A stretch of DNA of 64,000 nt from Nocardia mangyaensis. GTDB lineage: Bacteria > Actinomycetota > Actinomycetes > Mycobacteriales > Mycobacteriaceae. Shown here in pieces: positions 8,246-17,120 of the stretch. The DNA lies in contig NZ_CP018082.1 in assembly GCF_001886715.1 (NCBI RefSeq), positions 2,542,001 through 2,606,000 of the forward strand, written 5' to 3'. Numbering within the stretch: position 1 is the stretch's first letter; each line of letters begins with the position of its first letter. The notes under the pieces were generated by a model that saw only the letters and a list, made by a program, of their open reading frames with translations, was not told where the DNA came from and made no database searches. A program made the translations under genes and the position numbers.

Positions 8246-9151
8246 TCAGATGTCCTCGGTGGGGGGAACCTCCGGTATCCCCACCGGCACCGGGCCCGAA
8301 TCCTGTTGTGGCCAGCCGGGATACGGTGGCGGTGTGCCGCCGAACTCCGGGCACAGGTGCTGGAAGTCGCAGTAGCGGCACATCGATCCGCGAGTGGGCG
8401 GGAAGTCGCCGGTGCGACCGGCGTCGATGATGGCCCGCCACAGTGCGGTGAGGATGCGCTCGAAGCGGTCCAGTTCCGCGCGGTCGGGAGTGTAGGTGAG
8501 CAGGATCTTGTCGGCCAGGTAGATCAGCCGCAGCTGGGCGGGCACGATGTCGCGGGTTCGCAGGATCATCAGCGCGTAGAACTTGAGCTGGAACAGCGCG
8601 CGCGCCTCGTGCATCGGGCCGGGGGAGCGCCCGGTCTTGTAGTCGACCACGCGGAGCATGCCGTTGGGGGCGATGTCGATGCGATCGACGAACCCGCGCA
8701 ACGGGATGTCGCCGTCGAGGTCGACCTCGACGCGTTCCTCGAGCGAGTGCGGTTCGAAGCGGCGGGGATCCTCGAGCTCGTAGTAGCTCGCGACCAGTCG
8801 CCGCACCTCCTCGAACAGCGCTTCGGGCCCGCCTTCGGCGACCAGTTCGTCGAGCCCGTCGCGCTCGCCACGCACCCGCTCCCAGGCGTCGGGGACCAGC
8901 AGCGCCGCCCGCGCCGGATCACGCTCGGCGGCGGGCAGTCCGAACAGGTCCTCCAGCACCGCGTGCACGACCGTCCCGCGCACCGCCGCCCGCGACGGCG
9001 GCTCCGGGATCCGATCGATCGCCCGCAACCGGTACTTCAACGGACACTGCTTGAAATCGCTTGCCCGCGAAGGCGACAGCGCCGGGCGCGACCGAGGCGA
9101 CGGTCGATCGGTCGGGTTGTCGGCAAGGGAAACGGGCACGGGCACTGACAT
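8246..9151 (-). CDS. RecB-family exonuclease with iron-sulfur cluster motif (Rv2119-like)
   Basis: 301 residues if started at ATG 9151; an in-frame ATG 60 bases further upstream is less likely, because a TACCCT -10 box lies 7 nt before ATG 9151. The PD-(D/E)XK nuclease core is visible as GFVDRID and RVVDYKTGRS. One Cys in FKQCPLKYRLRA plus the C-terminal CRYCDFQHLC form the four-cysteine 4Fe-4S staple of AddB/Cas4-type nucleases. The C-terminus FGGTPPPYPGWP matches the mycobacterial homologue as recalled. Probably a single-strand DNA nuclease in repair. It is divergent from trmI, in the same relative position as in M. tuberculosis. Confidence 0.85.
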   Translation of the reverse strand: MSVPVPVSLADNPTDRPSPRSRPALSPSRASDFKQCPLKYRLRAIDRIPEPPSRAAVRGTVVHAVLEDLFGLPAAERDPARAALLVPDAWERVRGERDGLDELVAEGGPEALFEEVRRLVASYYELEDPRRFEPHSLEERVEVDLDGDIPLRGFVDRIDIAPNGMLRVVDYKTGRSPGPMHEARALFQLKFYALMILRTRDIVPAQLRLIYLADKILLTYTPDRAELDRFERILTALWRAIIDAGRTGDFPPTRGSMCRYCDFQHLCPEFGGTPPPYPGWPQQDSGPVPVGIPEVPPTEDI

Positions 9152-9158
9152 ACTCCGC

Positions 9159-9164
9159 AGGGTA
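9159..9164 (-). promoter_or_regulatory. -10 box of the RecB-like gene (leaderless)
   Basis: On the minus strand TACCCT lies 7 nt before ATG 9151, the spacing that puts transcription start at the start codon. It decides the start of the gene. Confidence 0.55.
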
Positions 9165-9265
9165 ACCGCCGCCACCGACACCGATCGCTGAGGATTCGGG
9201 CCAGACGGCATCAGCGTGTGCGGTCACCCCGTGCGGTGGGTGATCGCGCCGACCTGGCAGGCTGA

Positions 9266-10129
<864 letters not shown>

Positions 10130-10146
10130 CGGGGGAGCCGGGCTGG

Positions 10147-10173
10147 CCCGGGGTGTGACGCAACTACCCCGGG
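10147..10173. terminator. Bidirectional hairpin between trmI and the lipoprotein gene
   Basis: CCCGGGGT and ACCCCGGG pair around an 11-nt loop in the 58-bp gap between the two convergent genes. Confidence 0.6.
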
Positions 10174-10187
10174 GCGCGGACGAGTCG

Positions 10188-10724
10188 TCAGGCAGGCACG
10201 CAGGGGGCCTGTGCGAAGCCCAGCAGCAGGCAGCCGGAGCTGTCGGAGATCAGCCACTCGCCGTCGACCTTCTCGAAGGTGACGGGGAAGGCGGGCGCGG
10301 TACCGTGCGGCGAGGTGATGGTGACATCCGCGGTGGTGGTGTCGCCGCTGGTCGCGACGTTGGCGACGTCATAGGTGAGGGCGCCGTAGTTGGCCAGCTG
10401 GCCGTTCATCTGGTCGATGTTGGCCCGGCGGGCCTCGCCGTTGACGATCAGCGCCGTCTTGTCGTCGGCGGACACGGCCGGATCCGACAGCATGGCCAGG
10501 GTCGCCGTCAGGGAATCGGCGGTGGGGGCGTCGGCGTTGTCACCGGACGGCGCGGCCGGTGTGGTCGAATCGCTGGACGGAGCGGCGGCGATACTGGTAC
10601 TGCTGCTGGTGGCGTTCGTCGAGGAATCGTCGGAGTCGCCGCAACCGGTCAGCCCGACGGTAACGGCGAGTGCCGCAGCAGCGGTAGCGATGGTGACACG
10701 GAGAGTACGGGGAGGAAGGAGCAT
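10188..10724 (-). CDS. Secreted lipoprotein, Mtb12-antigen-like (LppK position)
   Basis: 178 residues. A signal peptide ends in the lipobox LTGC (C28), so the mature protein should be lipid-anchored outside the cytoplasmic membrane. A Ser/Thr/Pro-rich linker (about 30-65) precedes a 110-residue domain with NIDQMNGQLANYG and TADVTI, which resembles the low-molecular-weight antigen Mtb12 fold. It sits where lppK (Rv2116) lies in M. tuberculosis, next to mpa. Function is not established. A palindrome like an iron-regulator site is about 60 bp upstream of the start. Confidence 0.75.
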   Translation of the reverse strand: MLLPPRTLRVTIATAAAALAVTVGLTGCGDSDDSSTNATSSSTSIAAAPSSDSTTPAAPSGDNADAPTADSLTATLAMLSDPAVSADDKTALIVNGEARRANIDQMNGQLANYGALTYDVANVATSGDTTTADVTITSPHGTAPAFPVTFEKVDGEWLISDSSGCLLLGFAQAPCVPA

Positions 10725-10785
10725 GGCTCAGCAACCTTTCGGCTCGATGGCGAGCGCGCTCGCCGACGACCCCGGAGATGGGGTG

Positions 10786-10804
10786 TTAGGGGAGCCTAAC
10801 ATGT
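10786..10804 (-). promoter_or_regulatory. Possible IdeR/DtxR-type iron box
   Basis: The palindrome GTTAGG-ggag-CCTAAC matches 13 of 19 positions of the recalled IdeR consensus TTAGGTTAGGCTAACCTAA. It lies 62 bp upstream of the lipoprotein start and about 125 bp upstream of mpa. The arms are exact but the centre is off consensus. Confidence 0.4.
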
Positions 10805-10927
10805 GCACGGACGGGCCCATCGCCGTGTGAACCCGTACAAGATGTGATCACGACGAAACCATGTCGGAAAGCGAGAACGGACCGCGCCCGGTAGCGTTGA
10901 TAGACCGGGACTGGGAGGAGCAGCATC

Positions 10928-12688
10928 ATGAGCCCCAACGAGAATTCGGATTCGGCGGCCTGGCGAGAGCTCGAGGCGGTACGCGCCGAGGCGGCTGCTC
11001 TCCGCAGGCAACTCGCCGACTCGCCGGATCGCGCACGCGAATTGGAAGCCAGGATCGATTCGCTGACCATCCGCAACGGTAAGTTGATGGACACGCTCAA
11101 GGAAGCGCGCCAGCAACTGATCGCCTTGCGGGAAGAGGTCGATCGCCTCGGCCAGCCGCCCAGCGGCTACGGCATCGTGATCAACACCTACGATGACCAG
11201 ACGGTCGACGTGTTCACCTCCGGTCGCAAGATGCGCCTCACCTGCTCGCCCAACATTGATGCTGCCACCCTCGAATACGGCCAGACCGTGCGACTCAACG
11301 AGGCACTCACGGTCGTGGAGGCCGGCAAGTTCGACGCCATCGGTGAAATCGGCACGCTGCGTGAGATTCTCGACGACAGTCGCCGTGCTCTCGTGGTCGG
11401 GCACGCCGACGAGGAGCGGGTGGTCTGGCTCTCGGGTCCGCTGTCCAAGCTCGCCGAGTTCGACGACCTCGACGATCCCGATGCCCCGATTCGCAAACTG
11501 CGTCCCGGTGATTCACTGCTGGTCGACACCAAGGCGGGCTTCGCGTTCGAGCGCATCCCCAAGGCCGAGGTCGAAGACCTTGTGCTGGAAGAGGTTCCCG
11601 ACGTCGACTACACCGACATCGGTGGCCTCGGCAGGCAGATCGAGCAGATCCGCGACGCGGTGGAATTGCCCTTCCTGCACAAGGATCTGTTCCGTGAGTA
11701 CGCGCTGCGCCCGCCCAAGGGTGTGCTGCTCTACGGTCCGCCCGGCTGCGGTAAGACCCTGATCGCCAAGGCGGTCGCCAACTCCCTCGCCAAGAAGATC
11801 GCCGAGTCGCGGGGCCAGGATGCCAAGGAGGCCAAGTCCTTCTTCCTCAACATCAAGGGCCCCGAGCTGCTCAACAAATTCGTCGGTGAGACCGAGCGTC
11901 ATATCCGGATCATCTTCCAGCGGGCCCGCGAGAAGGCGTCCGAGGGCACCCCGGTGATCGTGTTCTTCGACGAGATGGACTCGATCTTCCGCACCCGTGG
12001 CTCCGGTGTCTCCTCCGATGTGGAGACCACCGTTGTGCCGCAGCTGCTTTCGGAGATCGACGGTGTCGAGGGTCTCGAGAACGTCATCGTGATCGGTGCG
12101 TCCAACCGCGAGGACATGATCGACCCCGCGATCCTGCGACCCGGTCGTCTCGATGTGAAGATCAAGATCGAGCGCCCGGACGCGGAATCGGCGCAGGACA
12201 TCTTCTCGAAGTACCTCACCGAGACGCTGCCGCTGCACGAGAGCGATCTGCGCGAGTTCGACGGCGACAAGCAGGCGTGCGTGGAGGCGATGATCGAAAA
12301 GGTCGTCGAGCGGATGTACGCCGAGAGCGACGACAACCGGTTCCTGGAGGTCACCTACGCCAACGGTGACAAGGAAGTCCTGTACTTCAAGGACTTCAAC
12401 TCCGGCGCGATGATCCAGAACATCGTCGACCGCGCGAAGAAGTACGCGATCAAGTCGGTTCTCGACACCGGTAACCCGGGTCTGCGGATCCAGCACCTGT
12501 TCGACTCGATCGTCGACGAGTTCGCCGAGAACGAGGACCTGCCCAACACCACGAATCCGGATGACTGGGCCCGGATCTCGGGCAAGAAGGGCGAGCGGAT
12601 CGTCTACATCCGGACCTTGGTCACCGGCAAGAACGCCTCGGCCAGCCGGGCGATCGACACCGAGTCCAACACCGGTCAGTACCTGTAA
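10928..12688 (+). CDS. mpa: Proteasome-associated ATPase (Mpa/ARC)
   Basis: 586 residues. This hexameric AAA+ unfoldase recruits pupylated proteins and threads them into the 20S proteasome. Residues about 8-75 form the coiled coil that binds Pup. OB-type interdomain segments follow to about 225. The AAA domain has Walker A GPPGCGKT (270-277), Walker [11 protein letters not shown] (D348, E349) and the second-region RPGRLD. The C-terminal GQYL is the proteasome-docking tail. The ATG start has SD GGAGGAG. It has its own promoter region and terminator, apart from the dop-pup-prc genes 17 kb away. Confidence 0.97.
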   Translation: MSPNENSDSAAWRELEAVRAEAAALRRQLADSPDRARELEARIDSLTIRNGKLMDTLKEARQQLIALREEVDRLGQPPSGYGIVINTYDDQTVDVFTSGRKMRLTCSPNIDAATLEYGQTVRLNEALTVVEAGKFDAIGEIGTLREILDDSRRALVVGHADEERVVWLSGPLSKLAEFDDLDDPDAPIRKLRPGDSLLVDTKAGFAFERIPKAEVEDLVLEEVPDVDYTDIGGLGRQIEQIRDAVELPFLHKDLFREYALRPPKGVLLYGPPGCGKTLIAKAVANSLAKKIAESRGQDAKEAKSFFLNIKGPELLNKFVGETERHIRIIFQRAREKASEGTPVIVFFDEMDSIFRTRGSGVSSDVETTVVPQLLSEIDGVEGLENVIVIGASNREDMIDPAILRPGRLDVKIKIERPDAESAQDIFSKYLTETLPLHESDLREFDGDKQACVEAMIEKVVERMYAESDDNRFLEVTYANGDKEVLYFKDFNSGAMIQNIVDRAKKYAIKSVLDTGNPGLRIQHLFDSIVDEFAENEDLPNTTNPDDWARISGKKGERIVYIRTLVTGKNASASRAIDTESNTGQYL

Positions 12689-12700
12689 GTCAGCACCGGT

Positions 12701-12730
12701 CAGGCCGCGTTCCGTCAGGAACGCGGCCTG
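12701..12730 (+). terminator. Strong terminator after mpa
   Basis: A perfect 13-bp stem (CAGGCCGCGTTCC / GGAACGCGGCCTG) with a 4-nt loop and a pyrimidine-rich tail TCTCGTCTTC, 12 bases after the mpa stop. Confidence 0.85.
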
Positions 12731-12848
12731 TCTCGTCTTCAGGTTCTGTCGGTTATTTTCCCGAAAACGCTCCGCCGGGCAGTGTGGATAGGACATGCTT
12801 CAGATGTTCGTCACACCTGATGAGGACTCGAAAACGAGGAGTGTTGCC

Positions 12849-12932
12849 ATGACCGGTTCGGCCGCTGATTTCCTGACCGAAGTGATCTTGCTGACCATCC
12901 AGAACCTGTTCAGCTCGATCAGCGCCGGCTGA
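12849..12932 (+). CDS. Micropeptide gene, 27 residues, amphipathic helix
   Basis: ATG to TGA, 27 codons, with a perfect-looking SD GAGGAG 7 nt upstream and a 16-bp terminator stem 15 nt after the stop, so it looks like a complete transcription unit. The peptide begins MTGSAADFLTEV and continues ILLTIQNLFSSI, a hydrophobic or amphipathic helix with few charges. Another 27-codon gene of similar character lies at 25192-25275, also with strong SD and terminator. It may be a membrane-active or small pore-type peptide; no family is recognised and the function is unknown. Confidence 0.6.
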   Translation: MTGSAADFLTEVILLTIQNLFSSISAG

Positions 12933-12947
12933 TCCCACCAGCCACGG

Positions 12948-12983
12948 CGAGGGCCGCGTCTCCACTCGGAGACGCGGCCCTCG
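12948..12983. terminator. Very strong hairpin between the micropeptide gene and the cyclophilin gene
   Basis: A perfect 16-bp stem (CGAGGGCCGCGTCTCC / GGAGACGCGGCCCTCG), loop ACTC, then CTGTTTCTC. It can serve both the micropeptide gene and the convergent cyclophilin gene. Confidence 0.85.
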
Positions 12984-12990
12984 CTGTTTC

Positions 12991-13683
12991 TCAGGACTGG
13001 GTGGTGCGCACCGCGTTGAAGACCACCTCGGCGACCGGGGTGCCGTCGGGGCCGCCGCCCGCCACGCCCGCGTTCGCGACATTGGTCAGCGCGTCCAGGC
13101 CGTCGGCGATCCGGCCGAACGGGGTGTAGTTCGGGGGCAGCTGGGTGTCGCGGTAGACCAGGAAGAACTGGCTGCCGTTGGTGCCGGGGCCCGCGTTGGC
13201 CATGGCCACGGTGCCCGCCGGGTAGACCGCGCCCGCCAGGTTCTCGTCGTCGAACTTGTAGCCGGGCCCGCCCATGCCGGTGGCGGTGGGATCGCCGCAC
13301 TGCAGCACAAAGATGCCCTCGGTGGTGAGCCGGTGGCAGCGGGTGTGATCGAAGTAGCCCTCGCCGGCGAGGAAGGCGAACGAGTTCACCGTGCGCGGTG
13401 CCGCGGCGGCGTCGAGCTCGAGCGCGAGGGTGCCGCAGGTGGTCTCCAGCGTGGCGGTGTGGGTCGCCGCGGTGTCGATGGTCAGGGCGGGCTCGACGGG
13501 CCACTGTTTGCCGTTGGGCAGGCCAGGGGCGGCCGGGGTGCAGCCCGGAATCGTCTGCTGGAAGGGGTTCGGGAACGCCTGGGCGGCCGGTGCCAGCGCG
13601 ACCAGCGTCGCGACGGCGGCACCGAGGGCGAACGCGGTGCGGCGGGTGGTGCCGATGGAACGGTCTTGCGGATGACTGCTCAC
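12991..13683 (-). CDS. Secreted cyclophilin-type peptidyl-prolyl cis-trans isomerase
   Basis: 230 residues, GTG start. An N-terminal export signal with paired arginines (TTRRTAFALGAAVATLVAL, 12-30) ends at AQA-F36/37. The twin arginines leave open Tat export, and tatA/tatC are in this window. The mature part is a cyclophilin: FHF-type region replaced by TRCHRLTTEGIFVLQCGDPTATGMGG, then GTVAMANAGPGTNGSQFFL and FGRI. It should catalyse proline isomerisation on exported proteins. A long N-terminal extension with two Cys precedes the catalytic domain. Convergent with the micropeptide gene; the next gene upstream is a methyltransferase on the same strand. Confidence 0.9.
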   Translation of the reverse strand: MSSHPQDRSIGTTRRTAFALGAAVATLVALAPAAQAFPNPFQQTIPGCTPAAPGLPNGKQWPVEPALTIDTAATHTATLETTCGTLALELDAAAAPRTVNSFAFLAGEGYFDHTRCHRLTTEGIFVLQCGDPTATGMGGPGYKFDDENLAGAVYPAGTVAMANAGPGTNGSQFFLVYRDTQLPPNYTPFGRIADGLDALTNVANAGVAGGGPDGTPVAEVVFNAVRTTQS

Positions 13684-13791
13684 CTTGTCGGTGTCTCCTC
13701 GGGGTGGATGCTGCGCGACGATGTACCGCGCATCCTGCCAGCCGGGCCCGGCGCGCGGGCCAGGACCAGCGGATCGTCGCGTCCTGTACCC

Positions 13792-14907
13792 TCAGCGCGC
13801 CCGCAGCCGCCACAGCGTGGTGGTCTCAGCGGTGCGGGCCGCGGCGAGCGGATCGGCGTGATCGGCCGCGCGGGGATGGCGCGGACGGGTGGTGAGTCGA
13901 CCGAGCACGTGCAGTCCGGCGTCGTCGAGCAGGCGCGGAATGTGTTCGGCCGGGCGCAGACCCAGGCGTTCGGCCAGATCCGAGAGCACCAGCCAGCCTT
14001 CGCCGTGCGGGGTGAGATGGTCGCGCAGGCCGTGCGCGAACTCGGTGAGCATCGTCTGGTCCTCGTCGTAGACACCGCGTTCCAGGTCCGAGGTCGGTAC
14101 CCCGGGGAGCCAGGGCGGGTTGCACACCACCAGATCGGCTCGTCCCGGCGGGTACAGGGTGGGACCCTCGACGGTGATCCGCTCCGCGTGGCCGAGGCGG
14201 GCGATGTTGTCCGCGGCGCAGCGCAGTGCCCGCGGATTGATGTCGGTGGCGGTGATCCGGGAGACGCCGCGCTGGGCGAGCAGAACGGCCAGCACACCGG
14301 TGCCGGTCCCCAGGTCGAATGCGGTGCGGACCTCGGGATCGAGCGGTGCGTCGGCGACCAGATCCACGTATTCGCTGCGGGTGGGCGAGAAAACGCCGTA
14401 GGCGGGATGGATGCGGACACCCAGCGCGGGCACCTCGACGCCCTGCTCGTGCCAGCGGTGGGCGCCGAGCACGCCGAGCAGTTCCGGGAAGGTGACCACC
14501 TGGCTGCTCGTCGACCGGCCGTAGGCCGCGGTGCAGGCGGCCCGCACGTCGGGCGCCCGGCGCAAGCCGATTTCGTTGTCGTCGAGCCGGATCAGCACGC
14601 TGCCGAGAACGCTTGCGCGCGTGCGTTTCCTGGTCCGCTCGTGGTCGTAGAGGGCGCCGAGGTCATCGGTGGGCGGCATGGTGGCTTTCCGGTCGACGCG
14701 ACGGCCCAACGCCTGCAGGAGCTGACGGCCGTTGTGGAAATCGCCCTGCCACAGCAACGCCTCGCCCGCCCGGATCCGGCGATAGGCCTGATCGGCCGCG
14801 AGCCGGTCGTCGACGACGGCGACGGCGCGCGGTGCGGGCGCGCCGTTCTCGGAGTGCCAGTCGGCGGTGTGCTGGATGTGGTCTTCGGTCCATGCGATGG
14901 TGGACAG
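13792..14907 (-). CDS. SAM-dependent methyltransferase, HemK/PrmC-like, probable CTG start
   Basis: 371 residues from CTG 14907. The catalytic domain (about 190-340) has motif I DLGTGTGVLAVLLA, acidic motif TATDINPRAL and the NPPW motif of N-methyltransferases acting on amide or amino groups. No ATG, GTG or TTG occurs in frame between the upstream stop (14968-14970) and TTG 14757, yet the reading frame continues with plausible coding sequence (WTEDHIQHTADWHSENGAPA). CTG 14907 has SD GGGAG about 6 nt upstream. If TTG 14757 were used, 50 residues would be lost. It lies 60 nt after the MocR gene in the same direction, probably one transcript. The substrate is unknown. Confidence 0.7.
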   Translation of the reverse strand: MSTIAWTEDHIQHTADWHSENGAPAPRAVAVVDDRLAADQAYRRIRAGEALLWQGDFHNGRQLLQALGRRVDRKATMPPTDDLGALYDHERTRKRTRASVLGSVLIRLDDNEIGLRRAPDVRAACTAAYGRSTSSQVVTFPELLGVLGAHRWHEQGVEVPALGVRIHPAYGVFSPTRSEYVDLVADAPLDPEVRTAFDLGTGTGVLAVLLAQRGVSRITATDINPRALRCAADNIARLGHAERITVEGPTLYPPGRADLVVCNPPWLPGVPTSDLERGVYDEDQTMLTEFAHGLRDHLTPHGEGWLVLSDLAERLGLRPAEHIPRLLDDAGLHVLGRLTTRPRHPRAADHADPLAAARTAETTTLWRLRAR

Positions 14908-14967
14908 GGGGATCTCCCGGTGGTCGACGGTGCCCCATTCTTCCCTATCGACGACCGGTGACGACGC

Positions 14968-16368
14968 TCAGGTCCGCCGGATCCGCCGGTAGGTGGGGGT
15001 GGCGGCCGTGGCGGTGGCCAGCTCGGCGGCCAGCCAGCCGAGGTCGGTGCCGGCCTCGAGCGCGCCAAGGGTCAGGCGCAGGTGATCGCGTGGGGGATGG
15101 GCGCCGACCTCGAACGGGCCACCGGGGGCGACCTTGATGCCCGCGGCGGCGAGGCTGATCATGGCGGCGTTCTCGTCGTGCACGGGCAGCCACAGGTTGA
15201 TGCCGTCACCGGCCGCGACGACGATCCCGTGCTCGGCCAGTGCCTGGCGCAGCGCCGTGGCCCGCCTGCGGTACTCGAGGCGGGCGCCGGCCACGGTGGT
15301 GGCCGCGTCGGCGTCGTGCAGCATCGTCAACAGGATCCGCTGCAGCAGGCGCGAGGACCACCCTGGACCGAGCATCCGACGTTCGACCACCGGATCCAGC
15401 AGCGCCTCCGGTCCACCCGCCACCGCCAGCCGTAGATCGGCGCCGTGCGACTTGGAGTAGGACCGGATGTAGACACCGCGGTCGGGGAAGCAGGCCGCGA
15501 GTGAGCGCAGTGGGGTGGCCGCGATCCCGGCGGAATGGTCGTCCTCGATGATCAGCGCGGGATGCGTGTCGAGTACCGCGGCGAGTTCGCGTACGCGGAT
15601 CGCGGTGAGCGAGGCGCCGGTCGGATTGTTCGCGCGCGGTTGCAGGATGACCGCACGCGGTGCAGGACCGTCGAACGCGCGCGCGAATTCCTCGGGGCGG
15701 AAACCGGATTCGTCGAGCGGCACCGGGATCGGGCGTGCGCCCAAGCGGGCCAGCAGGTCGAGGAACGGCGGGAAGCAGGGGTCCTCCACGATCACCGGGT
15801 CGCCGAAGCGCACGTGCGCGGCGAGCAGGCGGTCGACCGCGTCGAGCGCGCCGTCGAGCACGGCGAGGCGTTCGCACCGCCACGGCCACTCCGCGCGCAG
15901 GGTCTCGGCGAGCTCGGGCAGCACCGCCTCGCCGAGATAGTGCGCCGACAGATCGCCCGGCGCGGTGTCGCGGGACAGCGCGTGCAGGGCGGCGGCCAGG
16001 TCGGGCAACAGCGCCGGATCGGGCGTGCCACGGGACAAATCGATGCGAAAGGCGTTGTCGGACGGGGAATGCAGCCGCTGGTAGCGGCCCAGTGGTGTCT
16101 GTGGCAACGACTCGCCGACGAAGGTGCCCGCGCGCCCACGGGCCACGATGGCACCGGTCGCCGCGAGTGCCCGCCAGGCCTGGCTGACCGTCGCGGGAGA
16201 CACCCGCAGATCGCGGGCGACCGCGCGCACGGTCGGCAGCCGAGTGCCCGGCGCCAGTGCGCCGGAGCGGATTCGGCGACCGACCGCGGCGGCGATGCCC
16301 GCGGCGGTGCGGTCGTCGAGGTCCCCGGCGAAGTCCGCGGGCAGCGCGGTCGGCGAGGCTTCGGTCAT
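14968..16368 (-). CDS. MocR-type regulator (GntR domain fused to aminotransferase-like domain)
   Basis: 466 residues from ATG 16368; the frame stays open upstream. The N-terminus (about 15-85) is a winged helix of the GntR family: LPTVRAVARDLRVSPATVSQAWRALAATG. The rest is a fold-type I PLP aminotransferase domain with the NPTG motif and SYSKSHGADLRLAV around the PLP lysine. MocR proteins bind PLP or an amino compound and usually regulate the divergent gene or their own operon. Upstream lies the TetR gene of the pyrimidine locus, downstream the methyltransferase. The target is not evident. Confidence 0.9.
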   Translation of the reverse strand: MTEASPTALPADFAGDLDDRTAAGIAAAVGRRIRSGALAPGTRLPTVRAVARDLRVSPATVSQAWRALAATGAIVARGRAGTFVGESLPQTPLGRYQRLHSPSDNAFRIDLSRGTPDPALLPDLAAALHALSRDTAPGDLSAHYLGEAVLPELAETLRAEWPWRCERLAVLDGALDAVDRLLAAHVRFGDPVIVEDPCFPPFLDLLARLGARPIPVPLDESGFRPEEFARAFDGPAPRAVILQPRANNPTGASLTAIRVRELAAVLDTHPALIIEDDHSAGIAATPLRSLAACFPDRGVYIRSYSKSHGADLRLAVAGGPEALLDPVVERRMLGPGWSSRLLQRILLTMLHDADAATTVAGARLEYRRRATALRQALAEHGIVVAAGDGINLWLPVHDENAAMISLAAAGIKVAPGGPFEVGAHPPRDHLRLTLGALEAGTDLGWLAAELATATAATPTYRRIRRT

Positions 16369-16414
16369 CGGCCCATTCTGCGGGTAGAAGGGCCCGCAGC
16401 GCTGCTCGAGCGCC

Positions 16415-16460
16415 AAGGTTTACGACATGGAAACTGTTTCCGCCAAGTTGTTACACAACG
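16415..16460 (+). promoter_or_regulatory. Copy A of a shared 46-nt promoter element (upstream of the TetR gene)
   Basis: It contains AAGGTTTACG, then GAAACTGTTTCCGC and ACACAACG, in the same spacing as copy B at 17759-17804 (37 of 46 bases identical, no gaps). GGAAAC-T-GTTTCC inside it is a near-perfect palindrome. A TATTTT -10 box (16470-16475) lies 6 nt before the ATG of the TetR gene. It is probably the binding site of the TetR protein or of a nitrogen regulator. Confidence 0.6.
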
Positions 16461-16470
16461 AGATTGTGCT

Positions 16471-16496
16471 ATTTTCTGACCATGCGGCCAGAAAAT
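16471..16496 (+). promoter_or_regulatory. Palindrome over the start codon of the TetR gene
   Basis: ATTTTCTGACC-ATGC-GGCCAGAAAAT pairs over 11 bp with one mismatch and is centred on the start codon at 16482. The position fits autorepression, either as an operator or as an RNA hairpin hiding the start. Confidence 0.5.
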
Positions 16497-17120
16497 AATC
16501 CAGATGGACAACGGCGGTCGTTCATCGAGGAGGCGCGGCGGCGGCAGATCATCGCCTCGACCGTGGAGGTGATCTCCGAGGTCGGCTATGGTCACGCGTC
16601 GCTGGCACGGATCGCCGAGCACGCGGGGATCTCCAAGGGGGTGATCTCCTACCATTTCGACGGCAAGGACGAGTTGATGTCGCAGGTCGTCATCGAATTG
16701 TTCGTCGCCGGCGCCGAGTTCATGGTGCCGACCATCGTCGCCGCGGCCGAACAGGGGCCGCGCGCCGCCCTGCACGCCTATCTGGAGTCGAACCTGCGCT
16801 TCATCGACGCCAACAAGAGCTACGTGGCCGCGTGCGCGGACATCGTGGTGAACCTGCGCAACGCCGACGGTTCGCCGACTCTCGGCACGGTCGAGGGCGA
16901 CCGCGAAGCCATCGCCCCCCTGGTCGAATTGCTGGCCGACGGGCAGCGCGCCGGTGTGTTCGGCGACTTCGACCCGACGATGCTGGCGCGACTGATCCGG
17001 GACTCGATCGACGGTGTCGCCCAGCGCGCGGTCCGCGAGTCCGATTTCGATGTGCGCCACTACATCTCTCATCTCACCCGCGTGTACGACGCGGCGACCA
17101 GGAAAAACGACGGGCGATGA
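16482..17120 (+). CDS. TetR-family transcriptional regulator of the pyrimidine locus
   Basis: 212 residues, ATG 16482. The N-terminal helix-turn-helix is RRRQIIASTVEVISEVGYGH, then ASLARIAEHAGISKGVISYHF. The C-terminal ligand domain has no motif that tells the ligand. The promoter carries the same 46-nt element as the nitrilase gene 1.3 kb downstream, so this regulator probably controls the pyrimidine-ring catabolic operon and itself. The frame is open upstream, but the -10 box and palindrome at the ATG support this start. Its stop overlaps the ATG of a decayed glycosyltransferase gene. Confidence 0.85.
   Translation: MRPENNPDGQRRSFIEEARRRQIIASTVEVISEVGYGHASLARIAEHAGISKGVISYHFDGKDELMSQVVIELFVAGAEFMVPTIVAAAEQGPRAALHAYLESNLRFIDANKSYVAACADIVVNLRNADGSPTLGTVEGDREAIAPLVELLADGQRAGVFGDFDPTMLARLIRDSIDGVAQRAVRESDFDVRHYISHLTRVYDAATRKNDGR

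Noticed and set aside
13333..14961. Long plus-strand frame opposite the cyclophilin and methyltransferase genes
   Set aside because: Runs through two unrelated minus-strand genes and has no SD or recognisable domain.
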